A DNA stretch of 30,162 nt from Acidimicrobiaceae bacterium UBA7830 (GTDB taxonomy: Bacteria > Actinomycetota > Acidimicrobiia > Acidimicrobiales > Ilumatobacteraceae): positions 921 through 31,082 of the forward strand of contig DLTS01000081.1 in NCBI GenBank assembly GCA_002501485.1, in the 5' to 3' direction. The notes below the pieces were generated by a model, which was not told where the DNA came from, searched no databases, and saw only the letters and a list, made by a program, of their open reading frames with translations. Made by a program: the position numbers and the translations under genes. How positions within the stretch are numbered: position 1 is the first letter of the stretch; every line of letters begins with the position of its first letter. Positions 1 through 7,957 of the stretch are shown here, one piece after another.

Positions 1-172
1 CTCAGAACGCTGACTGGAACGAGCAAGCATCACAGTCGGCGAGAAATCTGTTGAGTTTCGGTGGGTTCTCTCGACAGGGTCTGATCAATCAACTTGAATA
101 TGAGGGTTACACAAACTCTGAAGCGACCTTCGGTGCGGATACTCAGAACGCTGACTGGAACGAGCAAGCATC
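1..172 (+). repeat. 31-bp exact direct repeat within the Ltp gene
   Basis: Bases 1-31 and 142-172 are identical, a spacing of 141 bp or exactly 47 codons. They encode the same inter-domain linker (QNADWNEQAS). The flanking parts of each 47-codon unit have diverged, so identity is limited to the linker. More copies may lie upstream of the window. Confidence 0.85.
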
Positions 173-296
173 GCTCGCTGCGCAGAGTTACCTCGACTTT
201 GCGGAGTTCACTAGACAAGAACTCGTCAATCAACTCCTTTTCGACGATTTCTCACAAAGCGAGGCTGAGTACGGCGTCAACGCCGTCGGGCTCTGA
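1..296 (+). CDS. Ltp-repeat lipoprotein, C-terminal end (5' truncated)
   Basis: The reading frame is open from base 3 to the TGA at 294-296, so this is the 3' end of a gene that begins outside the window; 97 residues are visible. They contain one complete and one C-terminal copy of a roughly 47-residue unit (core SFGGFSRQGLINQL and DFAEFTRQELVNQL, joined by QNADWNEQAS). This matches the Ltp ('host cell surface-exposed lipoprotein') domain, found in repeats in Gram-positive surface lipoproteins and in a superinfection-exclusion lipoprotein of Streptococcus thermophilus phage TP-J34. The lipobox and N-terminus would be upstream and cannot be checked. The role is unknown; cell-surface attachment is inferred from the family. 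An internal ATG at 51 is not a credible start, because the frame and the repeat continue upstream of it. Confidence 0.75.
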   Translation, partial: QNADWNEQASQSARNLLSFGGFSRQGLINQLEYEGYTNSEATFGADTQNADWNEQASLAAQSYLDFAEFTRQELVNQLLFDDFSQSEAEYGVNAVGL

Positions 297-356
297 ACGC
301 AATAAGGCCGCTACCAGAAAAATCTACACGCACCAAAAACTGCACCGGAAGCGCCG

Positions 357-383
357 CTGGGCCACCCTGTATGGGTGACCCAG
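357..383 (+). terminator. Stem-loop between the Ltp gene and tRNA-Glu
   Basis: CTGGG and CACCC (357-361, 363-367) pair with GGGTG and CCCAG (373-377, 379-383), giving two 5-bp helices separated by one C/A mismatch, with a 5-nt loop. It sits between the convergent Ltp gene and tRNA-Glu. There is no T-run on either side, so a terminator role is only plausible. Confidence 0.35.
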
Positions 384-405
384 AATCGTTCGGATTTAAC
401 CGACT

Positions 406-481
406 TGGCAGCCCGTACGGGATTCGAACCCGTGCCGCCACCTTGAGAGGGTGGTGTCCTAGGCCACTAGACGAACGGGCC
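406..481 (-). tRNA. tRNA-Glu (anticodon CTC)
   Basis: The minus strand folds as a cloverleaf. The acceptor stem GGCCCGT (481-475) pairs with ACGGGCT (416-410, first pair G-U), the anticodon stem is CCACC/GGTGG with loop CTCTCAA, and the T-loop is GTTCGAATC. Anticodon CTC reads GAG. The terminal CCA is encoded at 408-406. It is co-oriented with gltX and tRNA-Gln. Confidence 0.96.
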
Positions 482-568
482 AAGTAGCGGCGCAAACGCT
501 ATCACCGGTGACGGACGACGACACCGCCCATACATGCCGATGGCCGGTCAATGAGACCGGCCATCGTG

Positions 569-643
569 TGGTTGGGGTGCAGGGACTCGAACCCCGAATA
601 GCAGAACCAGAAACTGCCGTGTTGCCAATTACACCACACCCCA
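569..643 (-). tRNA. tRNA-Gln (anticodon CTG)
   Basis: The acceptor stem TGGGGTG (643-637) pairs with CACCCCA (579-573), the anticodon loop is TTCTGGT with anticodon CTG (reads CAG), and the T-loop is GTTCGAGTC. CCA is encoded at 571-569. The closing pair of the anticodon stem is T-T; the other four pairs are good. In actinobacteria lacking GlnRS, this tRNA is first charged with Glu by GluRS and then amidated by GatCAB. Confidence 0.95.
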
Positions 644-688
644 CTGGACAGAGGATTGTATCGCTCGGCTCGTTCCCACCAACCCCGC

Positions 689-1300
689 TCAACCTCGCCC
701 GCTGATCTGCTCGAACCCAACGATTCTGCCCAGCGCGACTCCCGCGGTCTCAACGAGGTGGCGGCGCAGAGACGTCACTCCACCAACGACCGAGTTGCGT
801 ACGGGAGCAACACCAACGACATTGATGCCCGATCGCTGTGCGATAAGCGATGCGCGCTTGGCGTGATAGGGATCGGTCACGATGATGACAGAACCGATGT
901 CGTGCCTCTCAACGAGGGAGGCCACGCCTTGGATGCTCTCCCACGTCGTCGTGCCCACATCTTCAAACAAGAGGCTGTCATCGGGAACTCCATTCTCGAG
1001 AGCGAAACGTTTCGAGGTTTCCGCTTCGGTGAACCTGTCACCCTCTTGGCTGCCGCCGGTCACGATAAACGTATTAACGGCACCGTCATGCCACAGGTCA
1101 ATGGCCGTAACCAATCGACCTTCCAACTGCGGTGACGGTCGACCGTCATATTGTGCGGCCCCCAGAACAACGAGTGCCTCGGCTTCAGCGGGGGGTTTCT
1201 GCCGCCCGGCGAGCACCACTTGAGCGAGGGTGATGAGCAGATACAGCGCTGCGATCGCAAGCAACCACAAAGCTGAACGGCGCATCGTTCGACCGGTCAC
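689..1300 (-). CDS. YdcF/DUF218-family membrane-anchored protein
   Basis: This 203-residue protein has one N-terminal hydrophobic helix (about residues 8-30, preceded by RR) and then a DUF218/YdcF-type fold (about 40-190). Family features visible are ALVVLGAAQYDGRPS, FIVTGGSQEGD, the acidic TTTWES segment and IIVTDPYHAKRA. DUF218 proteins (YdcF, SanA, ElyC) are linked to envelope integrity and some bind nucleotides; the reaction is not settled. The ATG overlaps the gltX stop by 4 nt (ATGA), so it is probably translationally coupled to gltX. The tRNA-Gln gene follows 45 nt after the stop, on the same strand. Confidence 0.8.
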   Translation of the reverse strand: MTGRTMRRSALWLLAIAALYLLITLAQVVLAGRQKPPAEAEALVVLGAAQYDGRPSPQLEGRLVTAIDLWHDGAVNTFIVTGGSQEGDRFTEAETSKRFALENGVPDDSLLFEDVGTTTWESIQGVASLVERHDIGSVIIVTDPYHAKRASLIAQRSGINVVGVAPVRNSVVGGVTSLRRHLVETAGVALGRIVGFEQISGRG

Positions 1301-2688
1301 GTCGAGATACGGCTCCTCGCAGCGCGCATTCGATCGAGGGTTTCTTGTTGCCCAAGCACCTCGAGCGACTCAAATAGCGGAGGCCCCACTGTTCTTCCGG
1401 TGACAGCAACGCGCACAGGCGCCTGGGCTTTACCCAGTTTGAGATCGAACGGCGCCATCACCTCTTCGAGCACTGACTTCAGTTCCTCTGCATGCCAGCG
1501 GTCAAGAGCTGCGTATCGATTGGTCGCTTCGTCGAGGAGAGGACCTGCAATATCAGTCGTCATCACTTTTTCCCAGGATGCATCGTCGTAGTCAACCCCA
1601 GCAAAAATGAAGTCGACCACGCCAGACACATTGGAGAGTGTCGCAAGTCGCGGTTGGACGTGCGGGGCGATCAACGCAAACGTCGATCGATCCCACTCTG
1701 CCGGAAGCCACGGATCGCAGGCACCTAGAAATTCGGCGCTCGACATCATTCGGATGTACTCACCATTAAACGCAGACAGTTTCTTTACGTCGAAAAATGC
1801 TGGTGACAAATTGACACCGTCAAGCGCGAACAGCGAAACAATCTCATTCCACGGGAGGATCTCACGGTCGTCGCCCGCTGACCAACCTAGGGTCATCAAG
1901 TAATTCACCATCGCATCAGCGAGGTATCCCTCGTCTCGATACTGTTCAAGCGAAACCTTGTCACGGCGTTTTGAGAGCTTTTTGCGTTGCTCATTCACGA
2001 GCACTGGAACATGACCCCACACGGGCAGGTCACGATCGAGCGCAGCCCACAGCATCTGCTGTTTTGGGGTATTCGGCAAGTGCTCTTCGGCTCTGATGAC
2101 ATTGGTGATGCCCATCGACATGTCATCGACGACGTTCGCCAAGTTGAACACGGGGGTTCCGTTGCTTCGCACGAGAACAAAATCTTCGATGACCGAATGA
2201 TCGAATTCGACATCACCTCGCACTGCGTCACGAACGATCGTGCTTCCCTCCGGCACTCGAAATCTCAGCACCCGCCCCTCACCAGGCTCAAGACCGAGAT
2301 CGCGAGACCATCCGTTATATCCGGTGACATCTTCGGCAGCCGCTCGCTCTTCGATATCAGTCGGCGACATATCGCAGTAGTAGGCGCAACCCGACTCATA
2401 CAGTTTCGTCGCCGCGCGAAGGTGCTCATCGGAATAGTTGCTCTGAAAATACGGTCCTTCGAATGCGGGGCTCGCCGAATCAATACCAAGCCACTCGAGA
2501 GCCGACAAGATGCCATCGGTCCATTCGGGTCGGTTACGAGTCTCATCGGTGTCTTCGATGCGAAGCACGAATGTTCCACCGGTTGACTGAGCGAGCGCCC
2601 AGTTAAACAACGCTGTTCGGGCACCTCCCACATGGAAGAACCCCGTTGGCGAGGGAGCAAAACGAAAACGCTGACCTGAAGCATTCAT
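1297..2688 (-). CDS. gltX: Glutamyl-tRNA synthetase
   Basis: This class I aminoacyl-tRNA synthetase joins glutamate to tRNA in the cytoplasm. It has 463 residues, slightly short of the usual 470-500. The HIGH-type motif is HVGG at residues 19-22 after APSPTG, the IEDTD motif is at 44-48, and the KMSKS-type motif is KLSKR at 237-241. If the genome lacks GlnRS, as most actinobacteria do, this would be a non-discriminating enzyme that also charges tRNA-Gln. Both substrate tRNAs lie on the same strand just past the next gene. A TAACGT hexamer sits 9 nt before the ATG with no Shine-Dalgarno, suggesting a nearly leaderless mRNA. ydcF overlaps its 3' end by 4 nt. Confidence 0.96.
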   Translation of the reverse strand: MNASGQRFRFAPSPTGFFHVGGARTALFNWALAQSTGGTFVLRIEDTDETRNRPEWTDGILSALEWLGIDSASPAFEGPYFQSNYSDEHLRAATKLYESGCAYYCDMSPTDIEERAAAEDVTGYNGWSRDLGLEPGEGRVLRFRVPEGSTIVRDAVRGDVEFDHSVIEDFVLVRSNGTPVFNLANVVDDMSMGITNVIRAEEHLPNTPKQQMLWAALDRDLPVWGHVPVLVNEQRKKLSKRRDKVSLEQYRDEGYLADAMVNYLMTLGWSAGDDREILPWNEIVSLFALDGVNLSPAFFDVKKLSAFNGEYIRMMSSAEFLGACDPWLPAEWDRSTFALIAPHVQPRLATLSNVSGVVDFIFAGVDYDDASWEKVMTTDIAGPLLDEATNRYAALDRWHAEELKSVLEEVMAPFDLKLGKAQAPVRVAVTGRTVGPPLFESLEVLGQQETLDRMRAARSRIST

Positions 2689-2714
2689 TACTTGCAGACG
2701 TTACAGGCACGGTA

Positions 2715-2742
2715 TTGCTCAGTCCCCTCACCCGATTACGAT
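2715..2742 (+). promoter_or_regulatory. Promoter for VIT1-like gene, predicted leaderless
   Basis: TTGCTC (2715-2720), a 16-nt spacer, and the -10 element TACGAT (2737-2742). The ATG begins 7 nt after the -10 element and no Shine-Dalgarno is present. Confidence 0.5.
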
Positions 2743-2749
2743 CTCGGTC

Positions 2750-3457
2750 ATGGCTGCACACGCTCCACACGAAGACCACCGCCCTCTATCTGGTGGTCTC
2801 GCTCGAGCAGCTGTCTTCGGAATCAACGATGGCTTGGTTTCAAATGTCTCACTCATTCTCGGGTTTGCCGCAAGCGGTGTTGACTCAACGATCGTGCGCC
2901 TTGCAGGTTTGGCCGGTGCAGTAGCCGGCGCCATTTCGATGGCAGCTGGCGAATGGATCAGCATCTCTGCGCAGAACGACCTCGTGCAGCGTGAGCTTGA
3001 TATCGAGTTACGAGAGCTCGAACACAACACAGAGGACGAAACCGAAGAGCTTGCTGCGGTCTATGAAGGTCACGGCATGGAACCAGCGAGTGCAGCTCAG
3101 GCTGCAGCTGAGGTCATGCGATCGCCGTCAAGCGCACTAGCAGTTCATGCTCGTGAAGAGTTCGGGGTCGACCCGAGCGCTCTCCCATCGGCACTGCAAG
3201 GGGCTGTGATCTCGCTTGTCTCATTCATCGTTGGTGCGCTATTGCCGCTGATCCCTTGGTTCAGCAGCTCAGGCACAACGGCGACCATCTCTTCGCTCGT
3301 GCTCGGCGTGGTGGCTGCCGGCATCGTAGGTGCCATCGTCGGCAAATTTGCCGAACGCCCACTGATCTGGGCTGCAAGTCGGCAAATACTCATCGTGCTC
3401 GTCGCCTGTGGCGCAACCTACGTCATCGGGCAAATTTTTGGCATCACTCTGAGTTAG
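2750..3457 (+). CDS. VIT1/CCC1-family iron/manganese transporter
   Basis: This 235-residue membrane protein matches the vacuolar iron transporter / CCC1 family. The first helix carries FGINDGLVSNVSLILG and the second carries GAISMAAGEWISIS, the hallmarks of the metal path. An acidic cytoplasmic segment with many Glu (about 80-125) follows, then three further hydrophobic helices (about 145-235). Eukaryotic members move Fe2+ or Mn2+ out of the cytosol into vacuoles; bacterial members are presumed to be metal exporters or detoxifiers in the plasma membrane. It is transcribed divergently from gltX with a 61-bp gap. The substrate cannot be told from sequence alone. Confidence 0.88.
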   Translation: MAAHAPHEDHRPLSGGLARAAVFGINDGLVSNVSLILGFAASGVDSTIVRLAGLAGAVAGAISMAAGEWISISAQNDLVQRELDIELRELEHNTEDETEELAAVYEGHGMEPASAAQAAAEVMRSPSSALAVHAREEFGVDPSALPSALQGAVISLVSFIVGALLPLIPWFSSSGTTATISSLVLGVVAAGIVGAIVGKFAERPLIWAASRQILIVLVACGATYVIGQIFGITLS

Positions 3458-3474
3458 CCCTATTCGGTCAATAA

Positions 3475-3498
3475 TCGCCACTCAGTCAGCAGTGGCGA
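3475..3498 (+). terminator. Stem-loop after the VIT1-like gene
   Basis: TCGCCACT (3475-3482) and AGTGGCGA (3491-3498) form a perfect 8-bp stem with an 8-nt loop, 17 nt after the transporter stop codon. No T-run follows, so it may be a non-canonical terminator or an RNA-stabilising hairpin. Confidence 0.45.
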
Positions 3499-3522
3499 CC
3501 CGAAACATGCTGAGATGTAATC

Positions 3523-3891
3523 GTGACACAACTCAACGTGCTTGGAACCGAACTCGAAGAATGTTCGCTCGACCCTCTCACTGGGTACCGGAGAACTGGG
3601 TGCTGTGACAATTTTGGCGATGACCCCGGCATGCATGTCATCTGCTGTGTCGTCACCGATGATTTCCTGGCCTTCTCGGCAAGTTGCGGCAACGACCTTT
3701 CCACACCAATGCCGATGTACGGCTTCCCTGGTCTTCGAGACGGAGACCGCTGGTGTGTGTGCGCATCTCGCTGGGTTGAGGCCTACGAGGCCGGATATGC
3801 GTGCCAAGTTGTGCTTGCAGCAACCCACATGTCAGCGCTTGAGTACGTCGACCTCGGTGTCTTGAAGGCTCACGCAAGCGACGCCTCGTGA
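3523..3891 (+). CDS. DUF2237-family protein
   Basis: This 122-residue soluble protein starts at GTG. It is a clear DUF2237 member by the order of conserved blocks: NVLGTELEECS, DPLTGYRRTGCC, TDDFLAFS, GNDLSTP, YGFPGL, GDRWCVCASRW and the C-terminal ATHMSALEYV. Several Cys residues sit at conserved family positions (the GCC pair, WCVC). The family is widespread and its function is unknown; metal binding or a redox role is possible from the Cys residues but unproven. It stands alone between the VIT1-like gene and the convergent FAD dehydrogenase. Confidence 0.88.
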   Translation: MTQLNVLGTELEECSLDPLTGYRRTGCCDNFGDDPGMHVICCVVTDDFLAFSASCGNDLSTPMPMYGFPGLRDGDRWCVCASRWVEAYEAGYACQVVLAATHMSALEYVDLGVLKAHASDAS

Positions 3892-3910
3892 TCCACCTCA
3901 ACTTTGCGAC

Positions 3911-5269
3911 TTACTGATCGAAGATCACCGAAGGGTTAAGAATCCCGTTTGGGTCGCACACCGCCTTCAATCCACGCATCAGGCTGAGTTCTGCGGCTGA
4001 ACGTTGCAGCGGAAGGTATGCCGATTTGGCGGTACCGATGCCGTGCTCGGCGCTGATCGACCCACCCATTGCGATTACCAATTCATAAATTGACCTGTCT
4101 AGAACATCGTCGCCGTCGAGTCCGGTGACGTTGACGTGAAGGTTTCCGTCGCCGACGTGGCCGAAGATCCACGTCGTTGACGTTGGAGCCAACGTGGCAA
4201 TGAGTTTCTTTACCTTTGGGATGAAAGCTGCAATTTGGTCATGGGGCAGTGTGACATCAAACTTGCACGGCACTCCGACACGATTAATCGCAGTCGTATG
4301 GTCATCGCGCAAACGCCATAGCAACTGGCGTTGACGTTTGTCTGCAGCAATTGCGCTGTCCGCAACTCCGTCGAGTTCAGCGACACGCTGAATGAGCCGC
4401 TCGAGGTCAGCGCTCTCCGATGCAGTCTCTACGAGTAGGAACACCGGGTGTGTTCCGCCAAGCGGAGCCGAGAGTTCGAACTCTTGACAGACGAGCCCCA
4501 CTCCGTCGGCGAGCATAAGTTCGGCAGCCTCAAGACCGGGCAGCACCACCCGCAACTGAGCGGTCGCGGCGACGGCAGCGTCGACGTCGTCGAAGGCGAG
4601 TAATGCGGTCTGACGGAATGGCTGGTCAGGAATGAGTCGAAGACGTGCTTTAGTGATCACTCCTAGCGTTCCTTCTGAGCCGCACATCATGTCGGGAATC
4701 GAATAACCAGTGTTGTTCTTCACCAATCCAGACATGAGATCGATGATTTCTCCTGTTCCGAGCACCACCTCAACCCCGATGACCTGTGCTCGAGTCATTC
4801 CGTGACGCAACACGTTCAGTCCGCCAGCATTCGTTGCGATCGTTCCTCCTACGGTCGCCGATCCACGTCCACCGAAATCAACTCCGTAACGCAACCCATG
4901 TGATGCCACTGCGGTCTGCAACCGTTCGATGGTGACACCAGCGTCAACACTCACCTGCAACGCGAGTCGGTCGACATTCCCGATGGTGTTCAACCGCTGC
5001 ATACTCAGCAAAATTTCGCCATTGAGCGGAACACTTCCGCCAACCATCCCCGTATTGCCGCCCTGAGGGGTGATGGCGACCGCATACTCACGGCACACAC
5101 GAATAACGTCCGACACCTCTGCGGTTGAGCCAGGCCGGACAACAGCCGGAGTCGCTCCGACATACCTTCCTGTCCAATCGACGACGTGCGCGGCGGTGTC
5201 GTCGCCGGAGATGACGTATTGCTCACCGACGATGTGCCGGATCTCACTCAGAGCATCGTCAACTATCAC
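3911..5269 (-). CDS. FAD-binding oxidoreductase, GlcD / D-2-hydroxyglutarate dehydrogenase type
   Basis: This 452-residue flavoprotein starts at GTG. The N-terminal half is a PCMH/VAO-type FAD-binding domain (PQGGNTGMVGGSVP at about residues 68-81; GTIATNAGGLNVLRHG). The C-terminal half is an FAD-oxidase_C domain with the metal-ligand motif GHVGDGNLHVNV and the terminal SAEHGIGTAK. This arrangement is shared by GlcD, D-lactate dehydrogenases and D-2-hydroxyglutarate dehydrogenases; the TGMVGGSVP form leans to the last group. It would oxidise a D-2-hydroxyacid. D-2-hydroxyglutarate is a known by-product of SerA, which is also encoded in this window, but a link is speculative. It lies 21 nt after the peroxiredoxin gene on the same strand. 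Confidence 0.85.
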   Translation of the reverse strand: MIVDDALSEIRHIVGEQYVISGDDTAAHVVDWTGRYVGATPAVVRPGSTAEVSDVIRVCREYAVAITPQGGNTGMVGGSVPLNGEILLSMQRLNTIGNVDRLALQVSVDAGVTIERLQTAVASHGLRYGVDFGGRGSATVGGTIATNAGGLNVLRHGMTRAQVIGVEVVLGTGEIIDLMSGLVKNNTGYSIPDMMCGSEGTLGVITKARLRLIPDQPFRQTALLAFDDVDAAVAATAQLRVVLPGLEAAELMLADGVGLVCQEFELSAPLGGTHPVFLLVETASESADLERLIQRVAELDGVADSAIAADKRQRQLLWRLRDDHTTAINRVGVPCKFDVTLPHDQIAAFIPKVKKLIATLAPTSTTWIFGHVGDGNLHVNVTGLDGDDVLDRSIYELVIAMGGSISAEHGIGTAKSAYLPLQRSAAELSLMRGLKAVCDPNGILNPSVIFDQ

Positions 5270-5290
5270 TTGAGTGATCCGCTCTACGGT

Positions 5291-5740
5291 TCAGCCGAGT
5301 GCTTTCAGTAATTGGGTGGGGGTGTCTTTCGGGCTGATTTTCGGCCATGCACGTTCAATTCGCCCCTTCTCGTCGATGAGGAATGATGAGCGCTGAACAC
5401 CCATGTACTTGCGTCCATACATCGACTTTTCGACCCATACGCCGAATTGTTCGGCGACGGCATGATCCTCATCGGAGAGCAACGTGAAACCTAAGGAGTA
5501 CTTGTCGTCAAACTTTCTGAGCTTCGCCGGCGCGTCTGGGCTGATACCAATTATGACGGTGTCGCCAATTTCTCCTGCGATATCTCGAAGGGCACATGAT
5601 TGCGTTGTACACCCCGGGGTATCTGCTTTTGGATAGAAATAGATGAGAACCTTACGCCCCTTAAACGACGACAACGCAACAGTGTCGCCATCTTGGTCGA
5701 GCAACTTGATCTTCGGTGCGGCGGATCCCTCTTGCGTCAT
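5291..5740 (-). CDS. bcp: Thioredoxin-dependent peroxiredoxin (Bcp/PrxQ type)
   Basis: This 149-residue atypical 2-Cys peroxiredoxin reduces H2O2 and organic peroxides in the cytoplasm. The peroxidatic Cys is C44 in TPGCTTQS and the resolving Cys is C49, the C-x4-C spacing of the PrxQ subgroup. YFYPKADTPG and the downstream RSSFLID segment are family features. Length is typical. It is followed 21 nt later by the FAD dehydrogenase gene. The ATG is preceded by TAACGT with a 6-nt gap and no Shine-Dalgarno, so it may have its own leaderless transcript besides read-through from the cimA unit. Confidence 0.94.
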   Translation of the reverse strand: MTQEGSAAPKIKLLDQDGDTVALSSFKGRKVLIYFYPKADTPGCTTQSCALRDIAGEIGDTVIIGISPDAPAKLRKFDDKYSLGFTLLSDEDHAVAEQFGVWVEKSMYGRKYMGVQRSSFLIDEKGRIERAWPKISPKDTPTQLLKALG

Positions 5741-5746
5741 AAGATC

Positions 5747-5752
5747 ACGTTA
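5747..5752 (-). promoter_or_regulatory. -10 element for bcp, predicted leaderless
   Basis: TAACGT ends 6 nt before the bcp ATG, in the 33-nt gap after the preceding gene. No convincing -35 is seen. Confidence 0.4.
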
Positions 5753-5773
5753 GACCGCCGCAGTCGATAGCTG

Positions 5774-6319
5774 TTAGACGTGGTCGTTTTCGAGCGTGTC
5801 GGCACCCGAGAGCACCTTCCACTGCGCTGGGTAGAGCAGGGAGATCTGGTCAGGCGTTGCCCGCAGCGTTGACTCTGGCACTGCATCAACGAGTCGGCGG
5901 GCTGCACCATAGTGGTGGCCGAGATTGCGAAGGCCAGCAAATGCGTCAGACCTGATCTTGACGAGCTCTGCTGGAGGATTCGTATCGAACCAACCCCAGA
6001 TGGTGAGCGCAATCGTGAGGTCATGAACAACCGGCGCCCGACTCATCATCGAGGCCCGCCGAAGCGCAATACCGATACTGCCGTTGATGGCGTCGTCGAT
6101 GTGCTCGCCCGATTGCGTGCAGATGCGAGGACGAAGCCGCTTTGCAATCGTGAGGATAAAACCTTGGTCTGGTCCCGGATAGCCGAGAGATGGACCTACC
6201 GGCTGCAATCCTTCGATTTCCGCTGGCCGATCTGTTGACCAGGATGCGGGAACGACGTCCGGTGACTCGTAAAACGGGTCACTTCGACGACGGGATGGGG
6301 CGAAACGAGGTGCTGCCAT
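5774..6319 (-). CDS. Uncharacterised protein in the cimA operon
   Basis: This 181-residue soluble protein is not recognised. It starts 9 nt after the cimA stop, so it is almost certainly co-transcribed with cimA. The N-terminal 60 residues are rich in Pro, Arg and Ser (PRFAPSRRRSDPFYESPDVV, then a GYPGPDQGF segment). The rest looks alpha-helical, with a basic AKRLRPR patch, a short hydrophobic stretch (DLTIALTIWGWFD) and the segment GLRNLGHHYGAARRLVDAVP. There is no signal peptide or clear membrane helix. No catalytic motif could be assigned. The coding call rests on length, operon position, and start and stop placement. Confidence 0.75.
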   Translation of the reverse strand: MAAPRFAPSRRRSDPFYESPDVVPASWSTDRPAEIEGLQPVGPSLGYPGPDQGFILTIAKRLRPRICTQSGEHIDDAINGSIGIALRRASMMSRAPVVHDLTIALTIWGWFDTNPPAELVKIRSDAFAGLRNLGHHYGAARRLVDAVPESTLRATPDQISLLYPAQWKVLSGADTLENDHV

Positions 6320-6328
6320 AAGGATGTT

Positions 6329-7915
6329 TTACCCGCGAAGCAGGCCGTACACGATGCTTTCTGACAGTGCTCGCCACGAGGCCTCGATGATGTTCGGGCT
6401 CACTCCAATTGTCGTCCAGTCGGTTCGACCATCGGTTGCGCTGATGAGCACTCGAGTCACCGCTCCTGTCGCCTCTCCTCCATCGAGAATTCGAACCTTG
6501 TAGTCGGTGAGGTGAACCTGCTCGAGCTGCGGGTATGCGCCACTGATCGCCCGACGTAACGCAGTGTCGATTGCATTGACCGGACCGTTTCCTTCTGCGG
6601 TATGCACATGGCGGTCACCCTGAACCCACACCTTCACCGTCGCTTCAGTGTTGAACGGCCCATCTGCCGACTCATCGGTGATCACTCGCATCGATTCGAC
6701 ATCAAAGTAGTCCTGTTCCCAACCGGTCGCCCTGCGCATGAGAAGTTCGAGCGATGCATCAGCGGCTTCGAACTGGTACCCCTCATGTTCGAGACGCTTG
6801 AGGTCGTCGATCACCTGGTTGATCGCTGGGCCGTCGAGATCAATTCCGAGTTGCTCTGCCTTGATCTGAATGGTGGCGCGGCCAGCCATTTCTGAAACAA
6901 CGAACCTCGTGCCGTTTCCGACCTGCTCTGGATCAATGTGCTCGTAGGCATCTCGTGCTCGAGCAATCGCGCTGACGTGCAACCCAGCTTTATGTGCGAA
7001 TGCAGAGGTTCCGACATATGGAGCCTGAGGATTTACCGCTCGGTTGAGGGTCTCAGCGATGCGATGCGAAACCGGAGCGAGGCGGACGAGACGATCTTGT
7101 GGGAGGCAGGAGTAATCCTGCTTCAGTTGGAGGTTCGGGATGATCGTCGTGAGGTTGGCGTTGCCGGTGCGCTCACCCAGACCATTCAAGGTGCCTTGCA
7201 CGTGGGCCGCACCGGCTCGAATCGCCGCCATCGAGTTCGCAACCGCACATCCGGTGTCGTCATGACAGTGGATTCCGATCGTCGCATCGCTTCCGATATG
7301 CGCATAGACCTGGGCCACGATGTCTTCAACCTCATGAGGTAGAGAGCCGCCATTGGTATCGCAGAGGACCACATGGGTCGCACCCTTGACGATCGCTGCT
7401 TCTAATGCTCGAAAGGCAAATTCAGGATTGTGCTTAAAGCCGTCAAAGAAGTGCTCCATGTCGACAAGCACCCGACGATCGTTACCGACGAGGTATTCGA
7501 CCGAGTCAGCAATCATCGCGGTGCCTTCTTCGAGGGTGGTTTGCAGCGCCTCTGTGACGTGATAATCCCAGCTTTTTGCAACGATGCACACAGCTGACGT
7601 GCCTGCGTCGAGCAGATTACGCAACGTCGGGTCGTCGTCTACTTTCCCGCGCGGGCGACGGGTTGAACCGAATGCGACAAAGGTGCTCGTCGAGAGGTTG
7701 AGTTCTTTTGCGGCACGCTGAAAGAACTCAATGTCTTTCGGGTTCGCGCCCGGCCAACCGCCCTCAATGAAATGAACACCGAGCGAGTCAAGTTGCTCGG
7801 CGATCACGAGTTTGTCATCGACCGTTGCGGTGACGCCTTCAACTTGAAGACCATCGCGAAGGGTGGTGTCGAAAATTTCGATACTGCGCTGATCGGTTGT
7901 TGTTGGAGTGCTCAT
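6329..7915 (-). CDS. cimA: (R)-citramalate synthase
   Basis: CimA condenses acetyl-CoA with pyruvate to citramalate, the first step of the threonine-independent route to isoleucine. The 528-residue protein has the catalytic HMGL-like barrel with DTTLRDG (residues 16-22), metal-binding HCHDD (216-220) and NGLGERTGN (244-252), followed by a linker and the C-terminal LeuA-type allosteric domain (about 400-528). The overall pattern is CimA rather than LeuA (IFDTTLRDGLQVEGV; EGGWPGANPKD). Product processing would use LeuCD and LeuB, also in this window. The ATG has a GAGGA Shine-Dalgarno, unlike most genes here, consistent with being internal to a transcript that begins at an Ile-rich leader peptide upstream. 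Confidence 0.94.
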   Translation of the reverse strand: MSTPTTTDQRSIEIFDTTLRDGLQVEGVTATVDDKLVIAEQLDSLGVHFIEGGWPGANPKDIEFFQRAAKELNLSTSTFVAFGSTRRPRGKVDDDPTLRNLLDAGTSAVCIVAKSWDYHVTEALQTTLEEGTAMIADSVEYLVGNDRRVLVDMEHFFDGFKHNPEFAFRALEAAIVKGATHVVLCDTNGGSLPHEVEDIVAQVYAHIGSDATIGIHCHDDTGCAVANSMAAIRAGAAHVQGTLNGLGERTGNANLTTIIPNLQLKQDYSCLPQDRLVRLAPVSHRIAETLNRAVNPQAPYVGTSAFAHKAGLHVSAIARARDAYEHIDPEQVGNGTRFVVSEMAGRATIQIKAEQLGIDLDGPAINQVIDDLKRLEHEGYQFEAADASLELLMRRATGWEQDYFDVESMRVITDESADGPFNTEATVKVWVQGDRHVHTAEGNGPVNAIDTALRRAISGAYPQLEQVHLTDYKVRILDGGEATGAVTRVLISATDGRTDWTTIGVSPNIIEASWRALSESIVYGLLRG

Positions 7916-7957
7916 GTGAGTTGTCCTCTATGTGTTGTTGGTACCAGTATCGGCCCG

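Noticed and set aside
237..241. KLSKR in GluRS (protein residues 237-241) as an abnormal KMSKS motif
   Set aside because: The coordinates here are residues of the gltX product. KLSKR is a common form in bacterial GluRS and is not unusual.
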